Shown one piece after another: positions 35,659-45,113 of a DNA stretch of 64,000 bases. Both the position numbers and the translations under genes were made by a program. How positions within the stretch are numbered: position 1 is the stretch's first letter; every line of letters begins with the position of its first letter. The notes beneath the pieces were generated by a model. The model had not been told where the DNA came from. It did not search any database and saw only the letters and a list, made by a program, of their open reading frames with translations. The stretch spans positions 1,724,674-1,788,673 of the forward strand of contig NZ_CP019688.1 of assembly GCF_002287505.1 (NCBI RefSeq), in the 5' to 3' direction. The DNA comes from Corynebacterium glaucum (GTDB lineage Bacteria; Actinomycetota; Actinomycetes; Mycobacteriales; Mycobacteriaceae).

Positions 35659-37926
35659 ATGGCGCACTCAGTAGAGATGCCCGAGTTGGGCGAGTCGGTA
35701 ACTGAAGGCACGATTACCACGTGGCTGAAGGAAGTCGGCGATACCGTTGAGGTCGACGAGCCGCTGCTCGAGGTCTCCACCGACAAGGTCGACACCGAAA
35801 TCCCCTCGCCGGTTGCTGGCGTCTTGATTGAGATCAAGGCCGAAGAAGACGACACCGTCGAGGTCGGCGATGTCATCGCCGTCATCGGTGAGGAAGGTGA
35901 GGAAGCCAGCACTTCCGATGACGACGCTGATGATGCGGACGATGCAGGCGCTGAGGACGCCGACGAGAAGGAGACGGCGAAGGTCGAAGACGCTGACGAG
36001 GACACCAAGGAGGACGTGAAGAAGTCCGCCAAGGGGTCCGGTTCCGGCGACGCGACTGATGTTGAAATGCCGGAGCTGGGTGAGAGTGTCACCGAGGGCA
36101 CCATCACCACTTGGCTGAAGTCCGTCGGCGACGAGGTTGAGGTCGATGAGCCGCTGCTCGAGGTCTCCACCGACAAGGTTGACACCGAAATCCCTTCCCC
36201 GGTCGCGGGCACCCTGATCGAGATCCTTGCTGAGGAAGACGACACCGTTGAGGTTGGCGACGTGATCGCACGCATCGGCGACGCGGATGCCGCTGGCACC
36301 TCCGACGCTGACGATTCCGACGACTCTGACTCTGATGCCGAGCCGGCCAAGGAAGACCGCGGCGAAGATGATGTCGCGAACGAAGACGAAGAAGTCAAGG
36401 ACGAGAACTCCGCCGACGGCGAGGGCGACAACCCGGCCGACGCACCGAAGAAGTCCGAGTCCAAGTCCTCGTCCAAGAACAAGAAGGGTTCCGGCGAGTC
36501 CACCACCGTTGAAATGCCGGAGCTGGGCGAGAGTGTCACCGAGGGCACCATCACTACCTGGCTGAAGTCGGTCGGTGACATGGTCGAGGTCGACGAGCCG
36601 CTGCTTGAGGTCTCCACCGACAAGGTCGACACCGAGATCCCGTCCCCGGTTGAGGGCACCATCCTGGAGATCCTCGCGGAAGAGGACGACACCGTTGAGG
36701 TCGGCCAGGCTATCGTGGTGATCGGCGATGCCGACGCCGCAACCGACTCCGATGACTCCGACGACGCTGATGCAGCCGACGAGGCTGCAGACGCAGCAGA
36801 GGAGAAAGAAACTAAGGACCAGGACTCCACTAAGGAGACCGAAGAGGACGACGCGAAGAAGGCCGACAAGGAGTCCAAGCAGGGTTCCGCTGCCAACGAG
36901 CGCTCCGAGCAGGAGGCAAAGGAATCCAAGGGTGAGGGTTCCAACGCTTCCGCGAAGCTCGAGGACCGCGGCGACAAGGTTCCGTACGTCACCCCGCTGG
37001 TGCGCAAGCTCGCCGAGAAGCACGGCGTTGATCTGAACTCGATCGAGGGCACCGGTGTCGGCGGCCGCATCCGTAAGCAGGACGTGCTTGCAGCTGCAGA
37101 GGGCGGCGATGCGAAGGGTGCTGCGGCACAGGGCGATGCTCAGGCCACGCCGAAGGGCGAGCGCGCGAACTGGTCCACCAAGTCCGTGGATCCGGCGAAG
37201 CAGGAGCTCATCGGCACCACCCAGAAGGTCAATCGCATCCGCGAGATCACCGCTTCCAAGATGGTGGAGTCGCTGCAGACCTCTGCGCAGCTCACCCACG
37301 TCCAAGAGGTCGATGTCACCCGCGTCGCGGAGCTACGCAAGAACGTCAAGCCGCAGTTCGTCGAAAAGCATGGCGTGAATATCACCTACCTGGCCTTCTT
37401 CGTGAAGGCCACGGCCGAGGCGCTGGTGTCGCACCCGAACGTCAACGCGTCCTACAACGTCGATGACAAGACGATCACCTACCACGAGGATGTGAACATC
37501 GGTATCGCCGTGGACACCCCGCAGGGTCTGCTGGTGCCGGTGATCAAGCAGGCGCAGAACCTGAACCTCGCTGAGATCGCGGCAGCGATCGCGGACCTGG
37601 CTGACCGTGCGCGCAACAAGAAGCTGCGCCCGGACGACCTCTCCGGCGCCACCTTCACGGTGACCAACATCGGCTCCGAGGGCGCATTGCTGGATACCCC
37701 GGTGCTCACGCCGCCGCAGGCTGGCATCCTGGGCACAGCCGCGATTGAGAAGCGTCCGGTCATCGTGACCGAGGACGGCATCGACTCCATCGCGATCCGC
37801 CAGATGTGCTACCTGCCGTTCACCTACGACCACCAGCTGGTTGACGGTGCAGACGCAGGCCGCTTTGTCACCACCATCAAGGACCGCATCGAGGCCGGCA
37901 ACTTCGAAGATGACCTCGGCCTGTAG
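35659..37926 (+). CDS. aceF: Dihydrolipoamide acyltransferase (E2) with three lipoyl domains
   Basis: A 755-residue E2 protein. Three nearly identical lipoyl domains (about residues 1-80, 133-213 and 283-363), each with the lipoyl Lys in STDKVDTEIPSP; acidic Asp/Glu/Ala-rich linkers; a peripheral subunit-binding domain (VPYVTPLVRKLAEKHGVD, about residue 440); and the acyltransferase core from about residue 515 with the active-site DHQLVDG near residue 723. In C. glutamicum the single E2 at this locus serves pyruvate dehydrogenase, with 2-oxoglutarate dehydrogenase in a shared complex. A TATAAC -10 (35620-35625) and two GGAG boxes precede the ATG. Lipoylation genes lie downstream. Confidence 0.95.
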   Translation: MAHSVEMPELGESVTEGTITTWLKEVGDTVEVDEPLLEVSTDKVDTEIPSPVAGVLIEIKAEEDDTVEVGDVIAVIGEEGEEASTSDDDADDADDAGAEDADEKETAKVEDADEDTKEDVKKSAKGSGSGDATDVEMPELGESVTEGTITTWLKSVGDEVEVDEPLLEVSTDKVDTEIPSPVAGTLIEILAEEDDTVEVGDVIARIGDADAAGTSDADDSDDSDSDAEPAKEDRGEDDVANEDEEVKDENSADGEGDNPADAPKKSESKSSSKNKKGSGESTTVEMPELGESVTEGTITTWLKSVGDMVEVDEPLLEVSTDKVDTEIPSPVEGTILEILAEEDDTVEVGQAIVVIGDADAATDSDDSDDADAADEAADAAEEKETKDQDSTKETEEDDAKKADKESKQGSAANERSEQEAKESKGEGSNASAKLEDRGDKVPYVTPLVRKLAEKHGVDLNSIEGTGVGGRIRKQDVLAAAEGGDAKGAAAQGDAQATPKGERANWSTKSVDPAKQELIGTTQKVNRIREITASKMVESLQTSAQLTHVQEVDVTRVAELRKNVKPQFVEKHGVNITYLAFFVKATAEALVSHPNVNASYNVDDKTITYHEDVNIGIAVDTPQGLLVPVIKQAQNLNLAEIAAAIADLADRARNKKLRPDDLSGATFTVTNIGSEGALLDTPVLTPPQAGILGTAAIEKRPVIVTEDGIDSIAIRQMCYLPFTYDHQLVDGADAGRFVTTIKDRIEAGNFEDDLGL

Positions 37927-37979
37927 GGCCTGCAGGGCCTGCAGGGCCTGCAGGGCCTGCAGGGCCTGTAGGGCCTACA
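37918..37979 (+). repeat. 9-bp tandem repeat starting at the aceF stop codon
   Basis: Unit GGGCCTGCA (variants GGGCCTGTA, GGGCCTACA), six copies at 37926-37979, with the preceding GGCCTGTAG of the aceF end acting as the seed unit. Each unit contains the palindrome CCTGCAGG, so the array can fold on itself. Probably arose by slippage; not coding. Confidence 0.85.
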
Positions 37980-38013
37980 GCCCCCTTTAGATACCGCTTA
38001 CAGCGACCGCACT

Positions 38014-38047
38014 ACCCGGTTGCCGACTCAGCTCGGCGCCGGGTTTT
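38014..38047 (+). terminator. Intrinsic terminator after aceF
   Basis: Stem ACCCGG/CCGGGT enclosing a second stem GCCGA/TCGGC, followed by TTTT. Confidence 0.85.
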
Positions 38048-38053
38048 GCACTT

Positions 38054-38059
38054 TACACT
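38054..38059 (+). promoter_or_regulatory. -10 element of the dihydroxyacetone kinase gene
   Basis: TACACT, 6 nt before the ATG, consistent with a leaderless transcript. Confidence 0.5.
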
Positions 38060-38065
38060 GGGGGC

Positions 38066-39790
38066 ATGGCAGAGAACTCAGCTTTCAAGTCCTTCCGCAA
38101 CACCCCTTCCGATTTCATGGATGAGGCACTCGGCGGCCTCGTCGCCGCCCATCCCTACGCCGAATGGCACGAGGAGGGGTTCATCGGGCTTCTCACTAAC
38201 GACGGCCAGTCCGACGACTCGGAGGAGCGAGTCGCCGTGATCTCCGGCGGCGGCTCCGGCCACGAACCCATGCACGCGGGGTTTGTCGGCCCGGGCATGC
38301 TCGATGCCGCCTGTCCCGGACTGCTCTTCACCTCTCCGAACGCGGTGCAAATCACCGCCGCCACCGAGTGGGCGGACCGCGGCCGTGGCGTCGTGCAGGT
38401 GGTGAAGAACTACACCGGCGACGTTATGAATTTCACCGTCGCGGCGAACAGCACAAATACCGAGGTCAAGCAGGTCATCGTCGCCGACGATGTGGCCACC
38501 GAGATCGACAACGACGATTCTCCGGGCCGCCGCGGCACGGGTGCGACGATCATCGTGGAGAAAATCGCCGGCGCTGCCGCAGCCCGCGGCAACGACCTCG
38601 AGGCAGTGGCGAGCATCGCGCAGCGCGCCGCCGACCAGTCCCGCTCGATGGCGGTGGCGCTCGAAGCCGGCCACTTGCCCACCAGCGGCCGCAAGACTTT
38701 CGACCTCGATGAGGGAGAGATCGAGGTCGGCGTCGGCATTCACGGTGAGCCGGGGGTGGAACGCCGCAGCACGTCCGATAAGGAGCCCTCGGCCAAGGCT
38801 CTGGTTCAAGAGTTGCTCGAGGGCATCACCCAATCGCTTGACGACGCCGACGTGGAAACCGCCGATGCGCAGGTCTTGCTCTTTGTCAACGGCCTCGGCG
38901 GGACGAGCGAACTCGAGCTCGACTTGGTCTTCGGCGAAGCAGTAGCGCAGCTGGCCGACCGCGGCATCACGGTGCACCGCGGGATCCGCGGCACCCTAGT
39001 CACCTCACTGAATATGGCGGGCATTTCGCTCACCGTCACCGTGCTGGATGAGGAGCTCACCGAGCTTCTCGACGCCGAGACCGACGCGCCAGCTTGGCCA
39101 GCCGTCGCAGTTTCACCGCGGTACTCCCCTGCCCGGATGGTTGACGATGTGGAGCAGCCTGAGGATGGTGACGAAAACCCGTGGCTGACGGCGTTCGTCG
39201 AGCGGCTACAAGAGAGCTTCGACGACCTGACCGAGCTCGATCGGGTGGCCCGCGATGGCGACTTCGGGCAGAACCTTGAGGCGGCCTTCGGCGATCTCCA
39301 GACACCGCTGAAGGGCTCCGACACCGCACTGCTGGCGTTCTTCGCCCACCGCATGCTGGTTCGCGCTGGTGGCACCTCGGGAGCGGTATTCGGCACCTTC
39401 TTCCGCGAAATGGCCGAGGCCTTCGAAGGCGCGGACGTGGATTCGCGAAAGGCCGACGCGAGCGAGTTCGCGACGGCGCTTGCCGACGGACTGTCCCGCG
39501 GCGTGGAAGCGGTTACCGATCTCGGCGGAGCCAAGGAAGGCGACAACACGCTGATCGACGCTCTCGCCCCTGCCGCCGCGGCCGCTAAAGAGATCGACGA
39601 TGCTACGTCCATCGACGAGGTTTTGCAGCACGTTTTCGACCCAGCGGTCGCGGGTGCGAAGTCGACTCGAGGGATGCAGGCGAAGAAAGGCCGCGCATCC
39701 TATATCGGCGAGTCTGCCGCGGAGGTGCCGGACCCGGGCGCAATCGCAACCACGTGGTTGTTCGGGAAAGCCCCCGTCGACGAATTTTAA
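38066..39790 (+). CDS. dhaK: Dihydroxyacetone kinase, fused DhaK-DhaL
   Basis: A 574-residue ATP-type kinase that phosphorylates dihydroxyacetone. The DhaK half (about residues 1-330) has ISGGGSGHEPMHAGFVG, VVKNYTGDVMNF and the substrate-binding His in VGIHGEPG; the DhaL half (from about residue 375) has VARDGDFGQNLEAAF (metal/ATP-binding Asp) and AGGTSGAVFGTFFREMA. DhaK and DhaL on one chain indicates use of ATP, not the PTS. It lies between aceF and gcvP, a position with no such gene in C. glutamicum, so it is an insertion into this conserved neighbourhood. Confidence 0.93.
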   Translation: MAENSAFKSFRNTPSDFMDEALGGLVAAHPYAEWHEEGFIGLLTNDGQSDDSEERVAVISGGGSGHEPMHAGFVGPGMLDAACPGLLFTSPNAVQITAATEWADRGRGVVQVVKNYTGDVMNFTVAANSTNTEVKQVIVADDVATEIDNDDSPGRRGTGATIIVEKIAGAAAARGNDLEAVASIAQRAADQSRSMAVALEAGHLPTSGRKTFDLDEGEIEVGVGIHGEPGVERRSTSDKEPSAKALVQELLEGITQSLDDADVETADAQVLLFVNGLGGTSELELDLVFGEAVAQLADRGITVHRGIRGTLVTSLNMAGISLTVTVLDEELTELLDAETDAPAWPAVAVSPRYSPARMVDDVEQPEDGDENPWLTAFVERLQESFDDLTELDRVARDGDFGQNLEAAFGDLQTPLKGSDTALLAFFAHRMLVRAGGTSGAVFGTFFREMAEAFEGADVDSRKADASEFATALADGLSRGVEAVTDLGGAKEGDNTLIDALAPAAAAAKEIDDATSIDEVLQHVFDPAVAGAKSTRGMQAKKGRASYIGESAAEVPDPGAIATTWLFGKAPVDEF

Positions 39791-39851
39791 TCCACTTATA
39801 CTGGGAACCAGGTCATTTGACAGCGATGAATTCTGAATAAAGGAGTCTCCG

Positions 39852-42734
39852 TTGGATTACATTTCCCGTCATATCGGCCCCACCAGGGACGAAACGCAAG
39901 AGATGCTGGAGGCGATCGGTTACGCCTCGCTGGATGCCCTTATCGACGCTGCGATTCCCCAGGGCCTGCGCATGGACGGGGTTTTGAAACTGCCGAAACC
40001 CCTCACCGAGTATGAGGCGCAGGCGCGCCTGCAGGAGCTTGCGAAAAAGAACACTGTGCTCAAGGCGTTTTACGGCCAGGGTTTCTTTTCAACTCTCACT
40101 CCGCCGGTGATTCGCCGCGGCGTTGTGGAAGATGCGGGTTGGTACACCGCCTACACCCCGTACCAGCCGGAAATCTCGCAGGGGCGCCTTGAGGCGCTGC
40201 TGAACTTCCAGACTGTGGTGCAAGATCTCACCGGTCTGGACATCGCGAACGCGTCGCTACTCGACGAAGCGTCAGCCGCGGCCGAGGCAGTGGGCCTGAT
40301 GTCGCGCGCGGTGAAGAAGGGCCGCCGCGTGCTGCTGGATTCCCGCCTACACCCGCAGGTGATCAACGTCGCCGCAGAGCGCGGCCGCGTCTTCGACCTC
40401 GAAGTCGAAGTCACGGACCTATCCCAGCCGGTTGTGGCAGAGGACCTGGTCGGCGCTATCGTCGCCTACCCCGGTACCGAGGGCGACATCGTCGATCCAA
40501 GCCCGGTCATCGATGCCGTTCACGAGCGCGGCGGCCTCGTCTGCGTGGACGCGGACATCCTCGCGCTCACGCTGCTCGAAGCGCCAGGCGAGTTCGGCGC
40601 GGACATCGCAATCGGCACCACACAGCGCCTCGGTGTGCCGCTGTTCTACGGCGGCCCGCACGCCGCGTTCATGGCTGTGACCGACAAGTTGCGCCGTCAG
40701 ATGCCGGGCCGCCTCGTCGGTGTGTCCAAGGACGCGGAGGGCTACCCCGCCTACCGCCTCGCACTGCAAACCCGTGAGCAGCACATTCGTCGCGAGAAGG
40801 CGACGAGCAACATCTGCACTGCCCAGGCGCTGCTTGCGGTCACCGCGTCGATGTACGCCGTCTACCACGGCCCCGCTGGCCTGACGGAGATCGCGGAAGC
40901 GATCCACGGCTACGCAACCCGCTTCGCAACCAGCATCGAAAAGGCGGGGATGCGCGTGCGTCACGCGCAGTTCTTCGACACGGTTGTGGTTGAGGATGCG
41001 GGTCAAGAGGCCGTCGATAAGCTTGCGAAGGCTGGGTACCTGGTGCGAAAGCTTGACGACGAAGCTGTGGCTGTCGCCTTCGGCGAAGATTGCGACGATG
41101 ACGACCTGCGAGCTTTGCTGGAGGGCTTCGGTGCTGGCGAGATTTCGGAGGGCGAGCGTCGCATTCCGGCTGAGCTGCAGCGCAAGACCGAGTTCATGAC
41201 GCACGAGGTGTTCAACTCGATCAGCTCGGAGACGCAGATGATGCGCTATATCCGCAAGCTGGGCGACAAGGACCTGGCGCTGGATCGCACGATGATCCCG
41301 CTGGGTTCGTGCACGATGAAGCTGAACCCGACCGCCGGTGTGGAGACGATTACCTGGCCCGAGTTTGCCAACGTGCACCCGTTTACCCCAGACGAGTACA
41401 CCGCTGGGTGGCGCGAACTGATCGAGGAGCTCGCCGGCTGGCTCACCGAAATCACGGGCTACGACGCGGTGTCGATGCAGCCGAACTCCGGCGCGACCGG
41501 CGAATACGCGGGCTTGATGGCGATCCGCCAGTACCACCTTTCGCGCGGCGACGACCAGCGCGATATCTGCATCATTCCGGCGTCGGCGCACGGCACGAAC
41601 GCGGCGTCCGCGTCGCTAGCGAACCTGCGCGTGGTGGTTGTGGCGACGGCTGAGGACGGCTCGATCGACATGGCGGATCTGGATGAGAAGATTGCCAAGC
41701 ACGCCGACAACATCGCCGCGATCATGATCACCTACCCGTCGACGCACGGCGTCTACGAGGACACGGTGCGCGACGTGGCGGACAAGATCCACGCTGTGGG
41801 CGGGCAGGTCTACATCGACGGCGCGAACATGAACGCGCTGACCGGGGTTGCGCGCCCGGGTGACTTCGGCGGCGACGTGAGTCACCTGAACCTACACAAG
41901 ACCTTCACCATCCCGCACGGCGGCGGTGGCCCGGGCGTGGGTCCGATCGGCGTGGGCGAGCACCTGATCCCGTTCCTCCCATCGGACGCGAACACTGATT
42001 ACGTCGCAGAAGGCTCCGATGCCGCGCACGGGGTGCCGGTGGCTGGCACCTACTACGGCTCGGCCGGCGTGACCCAGATTCCGTGGGCGTACATCGCGAT
42101 GAGCGGCGCTGAGGGGCTGAAGGCCGCGACAAGCAACGCCGTTTTGGCTGCGAACTACGTTGCGCATGAGCTGAACGACGCCTTCCCGGTGCTCTACACC
42201 GGCGAAAACGGCCTGGTCGCGCACGAGTGCATCCTGGACCTCAACGACATCACCGCGCGTACCGGCGTGACCGCCGCTGATGTGGCCAAGCGCCTGGTGG
42301 ACTACGGCTTCCACGCACCGACCCTGGCGTTCCCGGTGGCCGGCACCCTGATGGTGGAACCGACTGAGTCGGAGGACAAGGCCGAGCTGGACCGCTTCAT
42401 CGAGGCGATGTGCTCCATCCGCGAGGAGATCCGCCAGATTGAAAACGGCGAGATCGAGTACGAGAAGTCCGTGATCCACAATGCCCCGTACACCGCGCAC
42501 AGCGTCACCCGTACCGAGTGGCCCTACGACTTCTCGCGCGAGCAGGCCGCCTACCCGGTGGACACGCTCGTGCACCAAAAGTACTTCCCGCCGGTGCGCC
42601 GCATCGACGAGGCCTACGGCGACCGCAACCTGCAGTGCGCCTGCCCGCCGCCGGAGGCCTTCGACATCGCCGTCGACGAGCTTGAGCCGGTCGAGGAGAT
42701 CGACGTGACCACCACCGAAGAGAACAGGAAGTAA
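39852..42734 (+). CDS. gcvP: Glycine dehydrogenase (decarboxylating), P-protein
   Basis: A 960-residue fused P-protein of the glycine cleavage system; it decarboxylates glycine with PLP and passes the aminomethyl group to the lipoyl arm of GcvH. N-terminal FLYSRHIGPT-type motif is present as YISRHIGPTRDE; the N-half has QPEISQGRLEAL and DEASAAAEAVGLM; the PLP Lys is in HLNLHKTFTIPHGGGGPGVG (about residue 683); DIGAD-type SGATGEYAGL also present. TTG start, with AAAGGAG 6 nt upstream. First gene of gcvP-gcvT-gcvH (3-nt and 0-nt gaps). Confidence 0.96.
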   Translation: MDYISRHIGPTRDETQEMLEAIGYASLDALIDAAIPQGLRMDGVLKLPKPLTEYEAQARLQELAKKNTVLKAFYGQGFFSTLTPPVIRRGVVEDAGWYTAYTPYQPEISQGRLEALLNFQTVVQDLTGLDIANASLLDEASAAAEAVGLMSRAVKKGRRVLLDSRLHPQVINVAAERGRVFDLEVEVTDLSQPVVAEDLVGAIVAYPGTEGDIVDPSPVIDAVHERGGLVCVDADILALTLLEAPGEFGADIAIGTTQRLGVPLFYGGPHAAFMAVTDKLRRQMPGRLVGVSKDAEGYPAYRLALQTREQHIRREKATSNICTAQALLAVTASMYAVYHGPAGLTEIAEAIHGYATRFATSIEKAGMRVRHAQFFDTVVVEDAGQEAVDKLAKAGYLVRKLDDEAVAVAFGEDCDDDDLRALLEGFGAGEISEGERRIPAELQRKTEFMTHEVFNSISSETQMMRYIRKLGDKDLALDRTMIPLGSCTMKLNPTAGVETITWPEFANVHPFTPDEYTAGWRELIEELAGWLTEITGYDAVSMQPNSGATGEYAGLMAIRQYHLSRGDDQRDICIIPASAHGTNAASASLANLRVVVVATAEDGSIDMADLDEKIAKHADNIAAIMITYPSTHGVYEDTVRDVADKIHAVGGQVYIDGANMNALTGVARPGDFGGDVSHLNLHKTFTIPHGGGGPGVGPIGVGEHLIPFLPSDANTDYVAEGSDAAHGVPVAGTYYGSAGVTQIPWAYIAMSGAEGLKAATSNAVLAANYVAHELNDAFPVLYTGENGLVAHECILDLNDITARTGVTAADVAKRLVDYGFHAPTLAFPVAGTLMVEPTESEDKAELDRFIEAMCSIREEIRQIENGEIEYEKSVIHNAPYTAHSVTRTEWPYDFSREQAAYPVDTLVHQKYFPPVRRIDEAYGDRNLQCACPPPEAFDIAVDELEPVEEIDVTTTEENRK

Positions 42735-42737
42735 CTC

Positions 42738-43832
42738 ATGCCCCAGACTCCACTGCACGCCACCCACGAGGCGCTTGGCGCCACGTTCACCGACTTCGGC
42801 GGCTGGACCATGCCGCTGAAGTACAACAACGAGCTTGAAGAGCACCGCGCTGTGCGCAGCGGCGTCGGCATCTTCGACCTCTCCCACATGGGCGAAATTG
42901 ACGTGATGGGCCCCGACGCGGCCGCGTTCTTGGACTACGTGCTGATCAGCTCGCTGTCTAACCTTGCGAACGGCAAAGCGAAGTACTCGATGATCGTCGA
43001 CGAGCAGGGCGGCATCCTCGATGACCTGATCACCTACCGCTTCGGCGACTACCACTACATGGTCGTGCCAAACGCCGCCAACACTGACGTTGTCTGGGAG
43101 GCGTTCCAAGCCCGCAAGGGCGACTTCGACGTCGAGTTGCGCAACGATTCGCAGACGTTCGCGCTGGTTGCGGTCCAAGGTCCCGGCTCGCTCGAGGTTT
43201 TGAAGCAATTGCTTGTCGACGACCCCTCCGACCTGCCCTACTACTCCGGCCAGTGGACCACCCTGGCCGCCGGGGACACAAACGTCGAAGTCTTTGTCGC
43301 CCGCACCGGCTACACCGGCGAGGACGGCTTCGAGTTGTTCTGCGTGTTCGAGGACGCGCAGGCGGTGTGGGACGCGGTGATTCCGCACGGCACCGCGTGC
43401 GGTCTCGCCGCGCGCGACTCGCTGCGTCTGGAGGCTTCAATGCCGCTGTATGGCCATGAACTGACCACGGACATCACCCCAGTGGAGGCGGGCATGGGGC
43501 GGGCGTTTGCGAAGAAGGACGCGGATTTCGTCGGCAAGCAAGCCCTGGTTGACCGCGAGCCGAGCGTGGTGATCGCCGGCCTGACCTCCTCCGAGCGCCG
43601 CGCCGCGCGTGAGGGTTCCGAGATCTTCCTCCCTGACTCCGAAGACGGGGAAACGCGGATCGGCGTAGTCACCTCCGGCCAACCCAGCCCGACGCTCGGC
43701 CACCCGGTAGCCCTGGCGCACATCGACCCGGCGCACGCCGAAGTGGGCACTGAAGTGGAAATTGACATCCGCGGGCGCCGCTACCCGTTTACTATCGTGG
43801 AAACACCCTTCTACAAGCGAAAGGACGCATAA
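42738..43832 (+). CDS. gcvT: Aminomethyltransferase, T-protein of glycine cleavage
   Basis: A 364-residue tetrahydrofolate-dependent T-protein that releases ammonia and makes 5,10-methylene-THF from the aminomethyl group on GcvH. Signatures: FTDFGGWTMPLKY, FDLSHMGEIDVMG, KYSMIVDEQGGILDDLITYR, RTGYTGEDGFELF and LRLEASMPLYGHEL. It starts 3 nt after gcvP and ends directly at the gcvH start codon. Confidence 0.95.
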   Translation: MPQTPLHATHEALGATFTDFGGWTMPLKYNNELEEHRAVRSGVGIFDLSHMGEIDVMGPDAAAFLDYVLISSLSNLANGKAKYSMIVDEQGGILDDLITYRFGDYHYMVVPNAANTDVVWEAFQARKGDFDVELRNDSQTFALVAVQGPGSLEVLKQLLVDDPSDLPYYSGQWTTLAAGDTNVEVFVARTGYTGEDGFELFCVFEDAQAVWDAVIPHGTACGLAARDSLRLEASMPLYGHELTTDITPVEAGMGRAFAKKDADFVGKQALVDREPSVVIAGLTSSERRAAREGSEIFLPDSEDGETRIGVVTSGQPSPTLGHPVALAHIDPAHAEVGTEVEIDIRGRRYPFTIVETPFYKRKDA

Positions 43833-44225
43833 ATGGCTTTCCAGCAGGATTTCTACTACTCCGAGGACCACGAGTGGATCAACGCCACCCCGGACACCGC
43901 CGTTGGCCAGACCGTGCGTGTGGGTATTACCCACGTTGCCGCTGACCGCCTCGGCGAGGTCGTCTTCGCCGAGCTGCCGGCTGCCGGTGACACCGTGACC
44001 GCTGGCGAGACCTGCGGCGAGATCGAGTCGACCAAGTCCGTCTCCGACCTCTACTCTCCTGTCACCGGCACCGTCACCGCTGTCAACGAGGACATCGACG
44101 GCGCTTACGAAGCCATCAACAATGACCCGTACGGCGAGGGCTGGCTCTTCGAGGTCGAGGTCACCGAGGTCGGCGAGCTCATGACTGCCGACGAGTACGC
44201 TGCGGCCAACGGCGTGGAGAACTAA
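43833..44225 (+). CDS. gcvH: Glycine cleavage system H protein
   Basis: A 130-residue lipoyl carrier that shuttles the aminomethyl group between P, T and L proteins. The lipoylated Lys is in EIESTKSVSDLYSPVTG; N-terminal SEDHEWI and TAVGQTVRVGIT are typical. It overlaps nothing but starts right after the gcvT stop. Lipoate for its Lys would be supplied by the next two genes, lipB and lipA. The L-protein (lipoamide dehydrogenase) is not in the window. Confidence 0.96.
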   Translation: MAFQQDFYYSEDHEWINATPDTAVGQTVRVGITHVAADRLGEVVFAELPAAGDTVTAGETCGEIESTKSVSDLYSPVTGTVTAVNEDIDGAYEAINNDPYGEGWLFEVEVTEVGELMTADEYAAANGVEN

Positions 44226-44260
44226 CCCCCACCGTTTCACCCGGCGCGCGTCAGCGGGGC

Positions 44261-44266
44261 TATGGT
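44261..44266 (+). promoter_or_regulatory. -10 element of lipB, leaderless
   Basis: TATGGT, 7 nt before the ATG at 44274; the upstream ATG at 44262 is part of this hexamer, which decides the start. Confidence 0.55.
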
Positions 44267-44273
44267 CGAGACC

Positions 44274-45056
44274 ATGACCGCACCGCGAGACCCGTTCTTT
44301 CCCGCCGATCAATCCATTCGAGCCTCATCTGCGCCCGTTGACGTGCGCGCGATGGGGCTTGTTGATTACCAAAAGGCGTGGGAAATCCAGGCAGAGCTTG
44401 CCGCCAAGCGCGCCACGGACGAGGTCGGCGACACCATTCTCCTGCTCGAGCACCCGTCCACGTTCACCGCGGGCAAGCGCACGCAGCCGGAAGACATGCC
44501 CGATCCCTCCTACCCGGTGCCGGTCGTCGGTGTCGATCGCGGCGGCCGCATCACGTGGCACGGCGAGGGCCAGCTCGTGGCGTACCCGATTATCAAGCTC
44601 GCCGAGCCGGTTGATGTGGTGGATTACGTGCGCCGTCTCGAGGAAGCGATCATCGAAGCCGTCCGCAAAGCTGGCATCGATACCGCTGGCCGTATCGACG
44701 GCCGCTCCGGCGTCTGGGTCCCCGCCGCCACCAGAGCTGCTTCCCCGGAGGCATCGACGCGCGACCGCAAAGTCGCCGCTCTAGGCATCCGCATCACCCG
44801 CGGCGTGACCATGCACGGGCTGAGCCTCAACTGCAACAACACCCTCGACCACTACAGCCACATCGTCGCCTGCGGCATCGACGACGCCGATGTCACCACC
44901 ATGACCCTCGAGCTCGGCCGCCAGGTCACCCCTGCAGAAATGGAGCCATTGCTTGTCGACGCCCTCCTGCGCGCCCTCGCCGGCGAATTGGTGGTAGCAA
45001 ACCACTCGTTCGGCTCCGCGCCGGACCCCACAAAAGGGTTGAAAAAGCGCAGCTAG
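44274..45056 (+). CDS. lipB: Octanoyl-[ACP]:protein N-octanoyltransferase
   Basis: About 260 residues. LipB moves octanoyl from acyl carrier protein to the lipoyl Lys of E2 and GcvH. The conserved [17 protein letters not shown], the catalytic Lys in [17 protein letters not shown] and the catalytic Cys in SHIVACGI are present. The ATG at 44274 lies 7 nt after a TATGGT -10 hexamer, so translation is probably leaderless and the in-frame ATG at 44262 unlikely. A CCGGGGC/GCCCGG stem with TTTT follows the stop (about 45058-45094) and may end the transcript. Confidence 0.93.
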   Translation: MTAPRDPFFPADQSIRASSAPVDVRAMGLVDYQKAWEIQAELAAKRATDEVGDTILLLEHPSTFTAGKRTQPEDMPDPSYPVPVVGVDRGGRITWHGEGQLVAYPIIKLAEPVDVVDYVRRLEEAIIEAVRKAGIDTAGRIDGRSGVWVPAATRAASPEASTRDRKVAALGIRITRGVTMHGLSLNCNNTLDHYSHIVACGIDDADVTTMTLELGRQVTPAEMEPLLVDALLRALAGELVVANHSFGSAPDPTKGLKKRS

Positions 45057-45100
45057 ACCGGGGCTTTCCTTCGGCCCGGCGGCGGTTTTGACGACGTTGT

Positions 45101-45106
45101 TACGAT
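45101..45106 (+). promoter_or_regulatory. -10 element of lipA, leaderless
   Basis: TACGAT, 7 nt before the GTG of lipA. Confidence 0.55.
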
Positions 45107-45113
45107 AGGGAAC

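Noticed and set aside
35559..37070. Very long open frame on the minus strand through aceF, in frame with the gene at 35154
   Set aside because: It is the antisense of the aceF lipoyl repeats and linkers, Ser-rich without domains. Only the last 134 codons, outside aceF, look real.
37926..37979. Tandem repeat as a CRISPR array
   Set aside because: Units of 9 bp follow each other without spacers and no cas gene is present.
41892..43388. 498-codon open frame antisense to gcvP and gcvT
   Set aside because: A shadow frame of high-GC coding sequence; no domain, no ribosome-binding site, and both sense genes are certain.
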